Part shown: piece by piece, positions 1 through 7,296 of the stretch | Position numbering within the stretch: the first letter of the stretch is position 1 | Layout of the letters: each line of letters opens with the position of its first letter | Source: Clostridia bacterium | GTDB taxonomy: Bacteria; Bacillota; Clostridia; Christensenellales; Aristaeellaceae | Direction: 5' to 3' | Assembly: GCA_024404275.1 (NCBI GenBank) | Contig: JAKSQG010000049.1 | Span: 1 to 10,458, forward strand | Length of the DNA: 10,458 bases | Notes under the pieces: model-generated | What the model saw: the letters and a program-made list of their open reading frames with translations, nothing else | Database searches by the model: none | Told to the model about the DNA's origin: nothing | Made by a program: the position numbers and the translations under genes

Positions 1-1078
1 AGAACTCAACGAAAATAACGAGGAAGCCAACATCGACTTTACCCGCATCGCGTGGCTGATGCGCATCATGGTCACCACCTTTGTGGAAAGCGTCATGTGC
101 GTCATCCTCGGCTACGGCGGCTATCTGGTCTACAAGGGCACCTTCAACGCCGGTCAGCTGATGGAGTTCATCGGCTACTTCAACGCCGTCATCTGGCCCG
201 TCATGGCTGTGTCCGAGCTGATCGATATGCACAGCCGCGGCAAAGCTTCCCTCAAACGCATCGGTGCCATGCTGGATGCCGAAGTGGTTGTCAAGGATGC
301 CGAAGGCGTCACAGAGCTGCCTTCCGTCAAGGGCGGCATCGAAATGCGCGACCTGACCTTCCGCTATCCCGACGGCGAATATGACGCGCTTGAGCATATC
401 TCCTTCACCATCAAGCCCGGCGAAAACATCGGTCTGGTCGGCAAGACCGGCTGCGGCAAGACCACGTTGGTCGACCTCATCCTGCGCACCTACAACGTAC
501 CGGACGGCACACTCTTCATCGACGGCAAGGATGTCAACACCGTCTCCATCGATTCCGTACGTGCCGCCTGTGCCTATGTACCGCAGGATAACTTCCTGTT
601 CTCCGACACCATTGAAAACAACATCGCCTTCGGTGTGGATGAGACCAGCACGGACGGTGTCCGCAAAGCCGCTGTACTGGCGGATATCGACGAAAACATT
701 TCCGAATTCAGTCTGGGCTACGGTACCGTGCTGGGTGAGCGCGGCGTGACCGTTTCCGGCGGTCAGAAGCAGCGCATCTCGATTGCCCGCGCGCTGATGA
801 AAGACGCGCCCATCCTTATTCTGGATGACAGCGTTTCCGCCGTCGATACCAAGACCGAAAAGAACATTCTGGAGGGGCTGCGCACTTCCCGTGCCGGCAA
901 GACCACCATCCTGATTGCCCACCGTATCTCCACCATCGAAAAGATGGACCGCATTCTCTTTATGGATACCGGCCGTCTCATCGCCGCCGGCACCCATCAG
1001 GACCTCTACGATCATTGTCCCGAATACCGCAAGATGGTCGATCTGCAAAAGCTGGAAGAGGAAGGAGGCAATGCCTGA
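1..1078 (+). CDS. ABC exporter subunit, BmrC/YheI-like (5' end outside window)
   Basis: This is the C-terminal 358 codons of a fused membrane-plus-ATPase half-transporter. The frame is open from base 2, so the true start lies upstream of the window. The visible part begins in the last transmembrane helices (about bases 50-230) and continues into the nucleotide-binding domain. Walker A (GKTGCGKTT) lies near 440-468, the signature VSGGQKQR near 751-774, Walker B ILILDD near 815-829 and the H-loop IAHR near 914-925. The residue after the Walker B aspartate (827-829) is Asp, not the usual catalytic Glu. This is the mark of the degenerate-site subunit of heterodimeric exporters such as BmrC or TM287. 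The stop TGA overlaps the ATG of the next gene, its expected partner. From family knowledge it acts in the cytoplasmic membrane as an ATP-driven multidrug or lipid exporter; the substrate cannot be told from sequence. Confidence 0.93.
   Translation, partial: ELNENNEEANIDFTRIAWLMRIMVTTFVESVMCVILGYGGYLVYKGTFNAGQLMEFIGYFNAVIWPVMAVSELIDMHSRGKASLKRIGAMLDAEVVVKDAEGVTELPSVKGGIEMRDLTFRYPDGEYDALEHISFTIKPGENIGLVGKTGCGKTTLVDLILRTYNVPDGTLFIDGKDVNTVSIDSVRAACAYVPQDNFLFSDTIENNIAFGVDETSTDGVRKAAVLADIDENISEFSLGYGTVLGERGVTVSGGQKQRISIARALMKDAPILILDDSVSAVDTKTEKNILEGLRTSRAGKTTILIAHRISTIEKMDRILFMDTGRLIAAGTHQDLYDHCPEYRKMVDLQKLEEEGGNA
1062..1068 (+). promoter_or_regulatory. Ribosome binding site deciding the start at 1078
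   Basis: AAGGAGG lies 9 bases before the ATG at 1078. It supports that start over a TTG 21 codons upstream in the same frame. Confidence 0.85.
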
Positions 1079-2964
1079 TGCGTGAATATCTGCCGCTGAT
1101 CATCGTCGGCGCCGTCATCGGTGCCTTCACCGTGATATTTGCCAGTGCCTATCTGGCGCTCAAAAAGCGTCTGAAGGACAGTTCCGGCGACCGCCACATG
1201 CAGGACAGCGAGCTGGTCAAGCGCATGCTGCGCTATGCCGCTCCCTACTGGAAATCCTTCCTGCTCATTTTTTTCATCATGCTGGCTTCTTCCGCGTACG
1301 AAATCCTCTCCCCCCTGCTTATCGGTGAGATCCAGGATACCATCAAGGGCGGCAGCTTTGAACTGACCCGTCTGCGTGACCTGGTGATCCTGTACGCCGG
1401 CATGCTGGCGGTCTCCATGGTCTGCACTTATTTTCAGGCCATCATCCTGCAGAAGATCGGTCAGAAGATCCTGTCCGCCATCCGCATGGATACCTTCACC
1501 CGCATCGAGCAGCTCTCCCATGCGCAGCTGAGCACCATCCCCGTGGGCAAGCTGGTCACCCGCGTCAGCAATGACCCCAACGCCATCAGCTATCTGTTCA
1601 CCAACGTGCTGGTGACCCTCGTTAAAAACACGCTGGTCATCTTCGGCGTGCTCGCCGCCATGCTGACGGTCAACTACGCCCTCACCCTGATGGTGCTGTG
1701 CTTTGTGCCCTTCCTGGTCGTCTTTACCCTGATCTTCCAGAAGTTCAGCCGCCACGTACACCGTGAGGTCAACAACAGCCGCACCAACCTGAACACCTTC
1801 CTGTCGGAGAACCTTTCCGGCATGAAGATCACCCAGATCTTCAACCGTGCCGCCCGCAAGCGTCAGGAGTTCGGCGACCGCAGCCATCGCTTCGAAAAGG
1901 CCAAGTTCAGCCGCATCGCGGTCTTCGGCATCTTCCGCCCCATGGTCTATATGCTCTATGTGGGCTCCAACCTGTTCCTGTTCTACTTCGCCTGCAAGGG
2001 CAGTATTCAGAACACTGCCTTCCTCGGCACCGTCATCACCAGCCGCATCGTGGTGGAATTCTACCTGTACATCAGCCGCTTCTTCAACCCCATCCAGACG
2101 CTGGCAGAGCAGTTTGATATGCTGGAGCAGTCCTTTGCCTCTGCCGAAAAGATCTTCACCGTGATGGATATGGAACCTGAAGTGGTCGATGCTGAGGACG
2201 CCATCGAGCTGGAAAACATCCGCGGCGAGATCGAGTTCCGTGATGTCTGGTTCGCCTACAAGCCCGATGAATGGGTGCTGAAGGGTGTTTCCTTCCACGT
2301 GCTGCCCATGCAGACGGTCGCCTTTGTCGGCTCCACCGGCTCGGGCAAGAGCACCATTCTCTCGCTTATCTGCCGCAACTATGACATTCAGAAGGGTCAG
2401 ATCCTCATCGACGGCATCGATATCCGCCGCATCAAGATCAGCAGCCTGCGCCGCCACTTCGGTCAGATGCTGCAGGATGTGTTCCTCTTCTCCGGCGATA
2501 TCCGCAGCAACATCGTGCTGCGTGATGAATCGATGACCGATGAGCAGGTGATGGAAGCCTGCCGCTACGTCAACGCTGATTCCTTCATCAACCGTCTGGA
2601 CGGCGGCCTCGATGAAGCGGTTCGTGAGCGCGGCAACAACTTCTCCTCCGGTCAGCGTCAGCTGCTCAGCTTTGCCCGCACCATCATCCACAAGCCTTCC
2701 GTCATGATCCTTGACGAAGCCACCGCCAACATCGATACCGAAACGGAGCTTCTCATTCAGGATTCTCTGGAAAAAATGAAGAACATCGGCACCATGCTCA
2801 TCGTGGCGCACCGTCTGTCCACCGTGCAGCACGCCGACAACATCATCGTCCTCTCCCACGGCAAGATCGTGGAGCAGGGCAACCATCAGGATCTGCTGCA
2901 TCAGCACGGCCGCTATTATCAGCTGTATTCCATTCAGCATCAGCGTCAGGCGCTGCAGCAGTAA
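1078..2964 (+). CDS. ABC exporter subunit, BmrD/YheH-like
   Basis: A complete 628-residue half-transporter. The ATG at 1078 overlaps the last base of the preceding TGA and follows an AAGGAGG at 1062-1068, so the two subunits are probably translationally coupled. A hydrophobic helix at residues 4-26 precedes the usual six-helix exporter domain (about 45-350). The ATPase domain starts near 384: Walker A GSTGSGKST near 418-426, signature SSGQRQ at 523-528 (unlike canonical LSGGQ), Walker B ILDE with catalytic Glu547, and H-loop His578. A normal Glu with a non-canonical signature complements the upstream subunit, whose Walker B has Asp. Together they give one competent and one degenerate ATP site, as in BmrCD and TM287/288. 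In B. subtilis bmrCD responds to ribosome-targeting antibiotics, but no such leader is visible here. The substrate is unknown. Confidence 0.94.
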   Translation: MREYLPLIIVGAVIGAFTVIFASAYLALKKRLKDSSGDRHMQDSELVKRMLRYAAPYWKSFLLIFFIMLASSAYEILSPLLIGEIQDTIKGGSFELTRLRDLVILYAGMLAVSMVCTYFQAIILQKIGQKILSAIRMDTFTRIEQLSHAQLSTIPVGKLVTRVSNDPNAISYLFTNVLVTLVKNTLVIFGVLAAMLTVNYALTLMVLCFVPFLVVFTLIFQKFSRHVHREVNNSRTNLNTFLSENLSGMKITQIFNRAARKRQEFGDRSHRFEKAKFSRIAVFGIFRPMVYMLYVGSNLFLFYFACKGSIQNTAFLGTVITSRIVVEFYLYISRFFNPIQTLAEQFDMLEQSFASAEKIFTVMDMEPEVVDAEDAIELENIRGEIEFRDVWFAYKPDEWVLKGVSFHVLPMQTVAFVGSTGSGKSTILSLICRNYDIQKGQILIDGIDIRRIKISSLRRHFGQMLQDVFLFSGDIRSNIVLRDESMTDEQVMEACRYVNADSFINRLDGGLDEAVRERGNNFSSGQRQLLSFARTIIHKPSVMILDEATANIDTETELLIQDSLEKMKNIGTMLIVAHRLSTVQHADNIIVLSHGKIVEQGNHQDLLHQHGRYYQLYSIQHQRQALQQ

Positions 2965-2977
2965 CAGATCAATCACC

Positions 2978-2984
2978 AAAGGAG
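2978..2984 (+). promoter_or_regulatory. Ribosome binding site for the GTG start at 2995
   Basis: AAAGGAG, 10 bases upstream of GTG 2995. It lies in the only gap (30 bases) between the exporter and the GTPase gene, and no promoter or terminator is visible there. It supports the GTG start, which gives the expected N-terminus with the G1 motif at about residue 10. Confidence 0.8.
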
Positions 2985-2994
2985 AAACATCGCC

Positions 2995-5577
2995 GTGACC
3001 GAGCTGAACATCGGCTTGCTGGCCCACGTGGACGCGGGAAAGACCACGCTGTCTGAAGCATTGCTTTGGACAGCGGGTATGCTGCGCCGCGCCGGCCGCG
3101 TGGATCACGGCGATGCTTTTTTGGATACCGAAACACAGGAAAAAGAACGCGGCATCACCATCTTTTCCAAGCCGGCACGGCTGACCTGGAAAAATCAGCC
3201 CATCACGCTGGTGGATACCCCCGGTCATACCGACTTTTCCGGCGAGACCGAGCGCGCCCTGTGGGTGCTCGACTGCGCCGTGCTGGTCATCTCCGGCTCG
3301 GAGGGCGTTCAGGGGCATACGCTGACTTTGTGGCGCCTCTTGGAAAGCTACCGTGTGCCTGCCGTCATCTTTGTCAACAAATGCGATATGCCGGGTGCCG
3401 ACAAAGCTGCCGTACTGCGTCAGCTGCAGCGGCAGCTCAGCGACGGCTGTCAGGACCTTTCCACTGAGGAAGGGCTTGAAAACGCCGCAGGACAGAGCGA
3501 AATGACCATGGAGCAGTATCTCGCCTCCGGTACGGTGGACGATGCCGCCCTGCGTCAGCTTGTCACAGAGCGCCGCCTGTTCCCCGTCTGTTTCGGCTCC
3601 GCCCTCAGGTGCGAGGGCATTCCCGAATTGCCCGATACCCTGCTTCGTTTAGCACCGCGGCCCCCCTCTCCCGCCGATTTCGGCGCCCGTATCTATAAGA
3701 TCGGTCATGACGCCCAGGGCACGCGGTTGGCATTTCTCAAGGTCACAGGCGGCTGCCTGCGCGCGAGGGAAGAACTGCACGACCCTGCCGGCGAATGGAT
3801 TGAAAAAGTCAATCAGCTCCGGCTCTATTCGGGTGCCCGCTTTACCCCTGTATCCGAAGCCGGTGCAGGCACCATCTGTGCCGTAACGGGGCTTTCGCAG
3901 GTCAAAGCCGGCGACGCCCTCGGTGCCGAGCTGCCTGCCCCCACCGCCTTGCTGGAGCCTGCATTTGCCTATGAGGTACTGACCGAAGACGATCCTGCGG
4001 AGGTATTGCAATAGCTGCGCATTCTGGAAGAAGAAGAGCCGCAGCTGCGCGTCACCTGGAACGAGCGTGCCCGCCGTGCCGGCGTACAGCTGATGGGTGA
4101 TATCCAGTTGGAGATCCTGCACCGCCTGATGCTGGACCGTTTTCACCGCGAAATCTCCTTCGGTCCGGGTACCATTCTCTATAAAGAAACCATCGCCGCC
4201 CCCAGCCGCGGAGCAGGTCATTTTGAGCCGCTGCGGCACTACGCCGAAGCCCATGTGCTGCTGGAACCGCTCCCCCGCGGCAGCGGCATCGAGGTCATCT
4301 CTGCGGCGAACAGCGATTCCCTTGCCTCCCACTGGCAGCGCCTCATCGTGCAGCAGCTGCGGCAGAAGCGCCACATCGGCGTACTGACCGGCTCTCCCCT
4401 GACCGATGTGCGCATCACGCTGCTGGCGGGCAAGGCGCATTTGAAGCATACCGAAAGCGGCGACTTCCGCCAGGCTGCCTGCCGTGCCGTTCGTCAGGCG
4501 CTGATGAAGGCGCAAAACGTATTGTTATAGCCTTGGTTCAGTCTGCGGCTGACCCTGCCCGCCGATTCATTGGGACGTGCCCTCAACGACCTGCAGCAGA
4601 TGGGGGCAGAGCTTAACCCGCCCATGCTGCACGGCGAGGAAGCCGAGCTGACAGGCCGTGTCGCGGCCAAGCCGTCTTCACTGTACGGCCGGTAGGTCAT
4701 CGCCTACACCCGCGGACGTGGTCATCTGACGCTGGTCCCCTGCGGCTATGAACCCTGTCCCGAGCAGGAAAAGGCCGTCGCCCTCTGCGGTTATGAGCCG
4801 GAACGCGATACCTGGAATCCTGCCGATTCGGTTTTCTGCTCCCATGGTTCGGGCACCGTCATTCCCTGGAATGAAAGTGACCCCATGATGCACATTCAAT
4901 TGGAATCCGAACGCCCGCAGACCGTGGCTGCCGCCTCCGCCCCGCGTCCCGAACGCCGCCGCGAGGACGAAGAAGAGCTGCAAGCCATCTTTGAACGCAC
5001 CTACGGCAGCGTCCGCAAAAACGCCTTCCGTCCCACGCCCCGCCGGGAGGACAATACCGCCCGTCGGGAGTTTTTGCCGCCGTTGGAGGAATACCTGCTG
5101 GTGGACGGCTACAACATCATTTTTGCCTGGGAAGAGCTCAAGGAGCTGGCGCACCGCGACCTGGCCTCCGCCCGTCAGAAGCTGATCGATATTCTCAGCG
5201 ATTATCATGGCATGCACCCCTGCAGCCTGCTGCTTGTATACGATTCCTACAAGGTCAGCGGTGCCCGCGGCACGCAGGAGGAAGAGGGCGGCATCACCGT
5301 GGTCTATACCAAGGAGGGTGAGACCGCCGACAGCTTCATTGAGCGTGAAGTCACCCGTCTGGCCAAACAATACCGTGTGCGTGCTGCCACCTCTGACCGA
5401 TGTGAACAGAATATCATCCTCGGCGCAGGAGCCCTGCGCATGTCTGCCAGAGAACTTCGCGGTGAGGTGGAAGCCGCCAAGGTGGAGATTCGCCGCATCA
5501 TGGAGCGCCAATCCAAGCGGGATGGCAAAGCCTCCCTCGGCAGGGCGCTTGAAAAGGCGGTGAACAAACAGCGATGA
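2995..5577 (+). CDS. Tet(M)/EF-G-like ribosomal GTPase fused to Rae1/YacP-type NYN nuclease, with three in-frame TAG codons
   Basis: Read through its three TAG codons, this is one frame of 861 codons (860 residues) ending in TGA. The N-terminal G domain resembles Tet(M)-type ribosomal protection proteins: AHVDAGKTT near residues 10-18, ERGIT, DTPGH at 74-78, NKCD at 128-131 and an SA motif in CFGSAL. Domain III carries LMGDIQLEIL. Domain IV carries LLEPLPRGSG and HTESGDFRQA. Domain V carries AYTRGRG and SVFCSHGSG. A charged linker (about 640-697) leads to a full-length NYN domain with VDGYN (Asp704), VYDSY (Asp750), KEGETAD (Asp779), ATSD (Asp801) and GALRMSARELRGEV, closely matching B. subtilis Rae1/YacP. 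TAG codons are 340, 512 and 567; no frameshift occurs. Start: GTG with AAAGGAG 10 bases upstream. The stop overlaps the next ATG. The tip-loop PVSTP of true Tet(M) is absent, so tetracycline resistance is doubtful. It could instead be a recent pseudogene or be made as separate fragments. The function as an A-site factor with nuclease activity is inferred. Confidence 0.8.
4012..4014 (+). other. In-frame TAG, codon 340 of the GTPase-NYN gene
   Basis: The codons around it read GTA TTG CAA TAG CTG. It falls in the first helix of domain III, nine residues before the Pro of EEEEP. EF-G and Tet(M) have Ala at the corresponding place by my alignment from memory; it is probably a tolerant helix position. 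Homologous sequence continues at once after it (LRILEEEEPQLRV). Confidence 0.95.
4528..4530 (+). other. In-frame TAG, codon 512 of the GTPase-NYN gene
   Basis: The codons around it read GTA TTG TTA TAG CCT TGG. It sits at the domain IV/V boundary, in LL-x-PW, where Tet(M) (LLEPY) and EF-G (LEP) carry Glu. The following sequence is in frame and matches domain V. Confidence 0.95.
4693..4695 (+). other. In-frame TAG, codon 567 of the GTPase-NYN gene
   Basis: The codons around it read GGC CGG TAG GTC ATC. It is in domain V, just before VIAYTRGRG, where Tet(M) and EF-G have an acidic residue. The frame then stays open for 293 codons to the TGA at 5575-5577. Confidence 0.95.
5089..5574 (+). other. 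Rae1/YacP-type NYN ribonuclease domain
   Basis: This C-terminal domain corresponds to the whole of B. subtilis Rae1 (about 170 residues), a ribosome-associated endoribonuclease that cleaves mRNA in the A site. Landmarks in order are LLVDGYNIIFAW, VYDSY, YTKEGETAD, ATSD and LGAGALRMSARELRGEV, ending in a basic helix. The acidic residues expected of a PIN-like active site are all present (Asp704, Asp750, Asp779, Asp801 of the full frame). An independent start at ATG 4885 is possible but has no good ribosome binding site. Confidence 0.88.
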
Positions 5578-6311
5578 AACAATCCCTGCTCATCAACGGC
5601 TTCCCGGTCGAAGCCGAATATACCGATGCCGAGATCAGCGGCGTGTTTGAACCGCTGCTCCGGCGCATGGCCGCCCTGCAAAAAAGAAAGGGACGGCGTA
5701 TTATCGTCTTTCTGGCTGCACCGCCTGCAACCGGCAAAAGCACGCTCGCCGCTTTTTTGCAGCAGCTGAGTGAGAGTCTGCCCGGCATGCCGCCGATGCA
5801 GACCGCCGGTCTGGATGGATTTCATTTCCGCAATGCGTATCTTACCGCCCACACCACGCTGCGCGGTGGGCAACAGATTCCGCTCAAAGCCATCAAGGGC
5901 GCGCCTGAGACCTTTGATGTGGAAGAACTGTCCAGACGTCTGAACGCCCTGCGCACCCGCCCCGTCCCGTGGCCTTTCTATGACCGCCGTCTGCATGACC
6001 CGGTGGAAAACGGGCAGCTGCTTGATGCTCCCATCATTCTGCTGGAGGGCAACTACCTGCTGCTCGACGCCCCTCTCTGGCGTGAACTTGCCGCCGACCT
6101 TACCGTCTTTGTCACCGCGTCCGAAGCGCTGCTGCGCAGCCGCCTCATCGCCCGCAAGCATCGCGGCGGTCTGACACTGCAGCAGGCAGAACAATGGTAT
6201 GAGGATGTAGACGGTCCCAATGTGCGTCTGTGCCTTGCCCATTCCCGTCCCGCCGATATCACGCTTTCCCTCGGCACGGATGGTTTTTCATTGAAGGAGG
6301 GTTCTTTATGA
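5574..6311 (+). CDS. P-loop kinase of the uridine kinase-like (nucleoside/nucleotide or sugar kinase) family
   Basis: A 245-residue soluble protein. Its ATG overlaps the TGA of the GTPase-NYN gene (ATGA), and only a weak SD-like AAGGCGG precedes it, so it probably relies on ribosomes finishing the upstream gene. The Walker A is APPATGKST at about residues 49-57, with Ala in place of the usual first Gly. GLDGFHFRN follows, then PWPFYDRRLHDP and ILLEGNYLLL, an order typical of uridine kinase/phosphoribulokinase-like enzymes. ARKHRGG and the downstream YEDVDGPN may form the lid and base-binding region. Relatives are annotated as nucleoside/nucleotide kinase family or as a fructose kinase. The phosphoryl acceptor cannot be decided from sequence. 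It is also joined by ATGA overlap to the next gene. Confidence 0.85.
   Translation: MKQSLLINGFPVEAEYTDAEISGVFEPLLRRMAALQKRKGRRIIVFLAAPPATGKSTLAAFLQQLSESLPGMPPMQTAGLDGFHFRNAYLTAHTTLRGGQQIPLKAIKGAPETFDVEELSRRLNALRTRPVPWPFYDRRLHDPVENGQLLDAPIILLEGNYLLLDAPLWRELAADLTVFVTASEALLRSRLIARKHRGGLTLQQAEQWYEDVDGPNVRLCLAHSRPADITLSLGTDGFSLKEGSL
6294..6300 (+). promoter_or_regulatory. Ribosome binding site deciding the start at 6308
   Basis: AAGGAGG, 7 bases before ATG 6308. It argues for 6308 rather than the ATG at 6230, which would overlap the kinase gene by 82 bases and add an unrelated 26-residue N-terminus. Confidence 0.87.
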
Positions 6312-7231
6312 TTGCCAAGCCTTTGTCCCCCGGCGGCCTCATCGGCCTCTGCTCCCCCTGTCACATCGCCGACCGAGAAAAATACGCCGCTATGATCGCC
6401 GGTCTTCGGTCGCTGGGTTACCGCGTCAAGGAAGCGCCCAACCTGTATAAAAAGACCTATCTCTACGGCGCCTCCCCTTTGGAGCGTGCCGCCGACCTCA
6501 ATGCCCTCATCGCCGATGACGAAGTCGAACTCATCCTGTTCGGCGGCGGCGAAGGCGCCAACGAAGTGCTTCCCTATCTGGATTTTGAAGCCTTCCGCCG
6601 TCATCCCCGCCGCGTGCTGGCGTACAGCGATGCCACGACGATCTTGAGTGCATTATGGGCACGGACAGGTGTCGAGACCTATTACGGTCAGTCGCCCAAC
6701 CGTTTCACCGCCGTCACCGAATACGACCTCAAAAACTTCAATGCCTTTATCCCCGCCAATGGCGAAGCCCATATTCCTTCCGAACCCTGGCTGACGCTCA
6801 CCCCCGGCACAGGACGCGGCATCCTCATCGGCGGTTACAGCCGCAACTTTGCCCTGCAGCTTGGCACCGAATATTTTCCGCTGGACCTCAGCCGCAGCTA
6901 CATCCTGTTCATCGAGGATCACGAAAAATTCGGCCGTGCCGACTATTACAGTGCCATGCTGACCCACATTGAGCAAAGCGCGCTGATGCCGCATGTCCGC
7001 GGCTTCCTGATGGGGCATTATGCCATCGACCGTCATCCCGAATTGTATGAGCGCGTGCGCCGTCTGGGCGAACGCTGGGACATCCCCGCCGCCTGCTGCG
7101 ACGATTTCGGTCACGGTCCCTGCCATGCCATTCTGCGCATCGGTGCCCCGGCTGAGCTGGATACCGTGAAGCAGACGCTTCGCTATCTGCCCGAAGGCAC
7201 CGACATGACCGAGCACTGCGCCTGCCGCTGA
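6308..7231 (+). CDS. LD-carboxypeptidase, peptidase family S66 (LdcA/MccF-like)
   Basis: A 307-residue protein with the S66 serine peptidase triad. The nucleophile Ser107 lies in AYSDATTIL, Glu203 in FIEDHE and His269 in FGHGPCH. The N-terminus (PLSPGGLIGLCSPCHIA) and the GGGEGANEVL segment are also typical of the family. Members cut the bond between L- and D-residues in peptidoglycan tetrapeptides during cell-wall recycling (LdcA), or inactivate the translation inhibitor microcin C7 (MccF). These two roles cannot be separated by eye. No signal peptide is seen, so it should be cytoplasmic. Start 6308 is chosen for its strong ribosome binding site and ATGA overlap with the kinase. The stop TGA is followed directly by TAG, a tandem stop only if UAG terminates. 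Confidence 0.92.
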   Translation: MIAKPLSPGGLIGLCSPCHIADREKYAAMIAGLRSLGYRVKEAPNLYKKTYLYGASPLERAADLNALIADDEVELILFGGGEGANEVLPYLDFEAFRRHPRRVLAYSDATTILSALWARTGVETYYGQSPNRFTAVTEYDLKNFNAFIPANGEAHIPSEPWLTLTPGTGRGILIGGYSRNFALQLGTEYFPLDLSRSYILFIEDHEKFGRADYYSAMLTHIEQSALMPHVRGFLMGHYAIDRHPELYERVRRLGERWDIPAACCDDFGHGPCHAILRIGAPAELDTVKQTLRYLPEGTDMTEHCACR

Positions 7232-7296
7232 TAGGCATGCGCCTTGCAGAAACAGCCTGTTTTTAATGCAATATCCCTCTGCAGGAGGATGGAACC

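Noticed and set aside
1012..3318. A long minus-strand open frame of 768 codons
   Set aside because: It lies antisense to the exporter and GTPase genes, has low-complexity His/Asp/Ala-rich sequence, no domain I recognise and no ribosome binding site. It is a shadow of GC-rich codon usage.
3649..4515. A 288-codon minus-strand open frame opposite the GTPase gene
   Set aside because: It mirrors the plus-strand codons and shows no recognisable motifs. Its length reflects base composition.
4885..5577. A separate NYN nuclease gene starting at ATG 4885
   Set aside because: It is in the same frame as the GTPase, the sequence before it matches GTPase domain V, and no good ribosome binding site precedes it. 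It remains possible as an internal start only if UAG terminates.
5304..6242. A 312-codon minus-strand open frame opposite the NYN domain and kinase
   Set aside because: It is antisense to two genes with clear catalytic motifs and has no recognisable domain.
7232..7290. A possible terminator between the LD-carboxypeptidase and HAD genes (CAG...CTG followed by TTTTT)
   Set aside because: No stem longer than 3-4 bp with a workable loop forms, so it is not convincing. The HAD gene may still have its own promoter here but none is clear.
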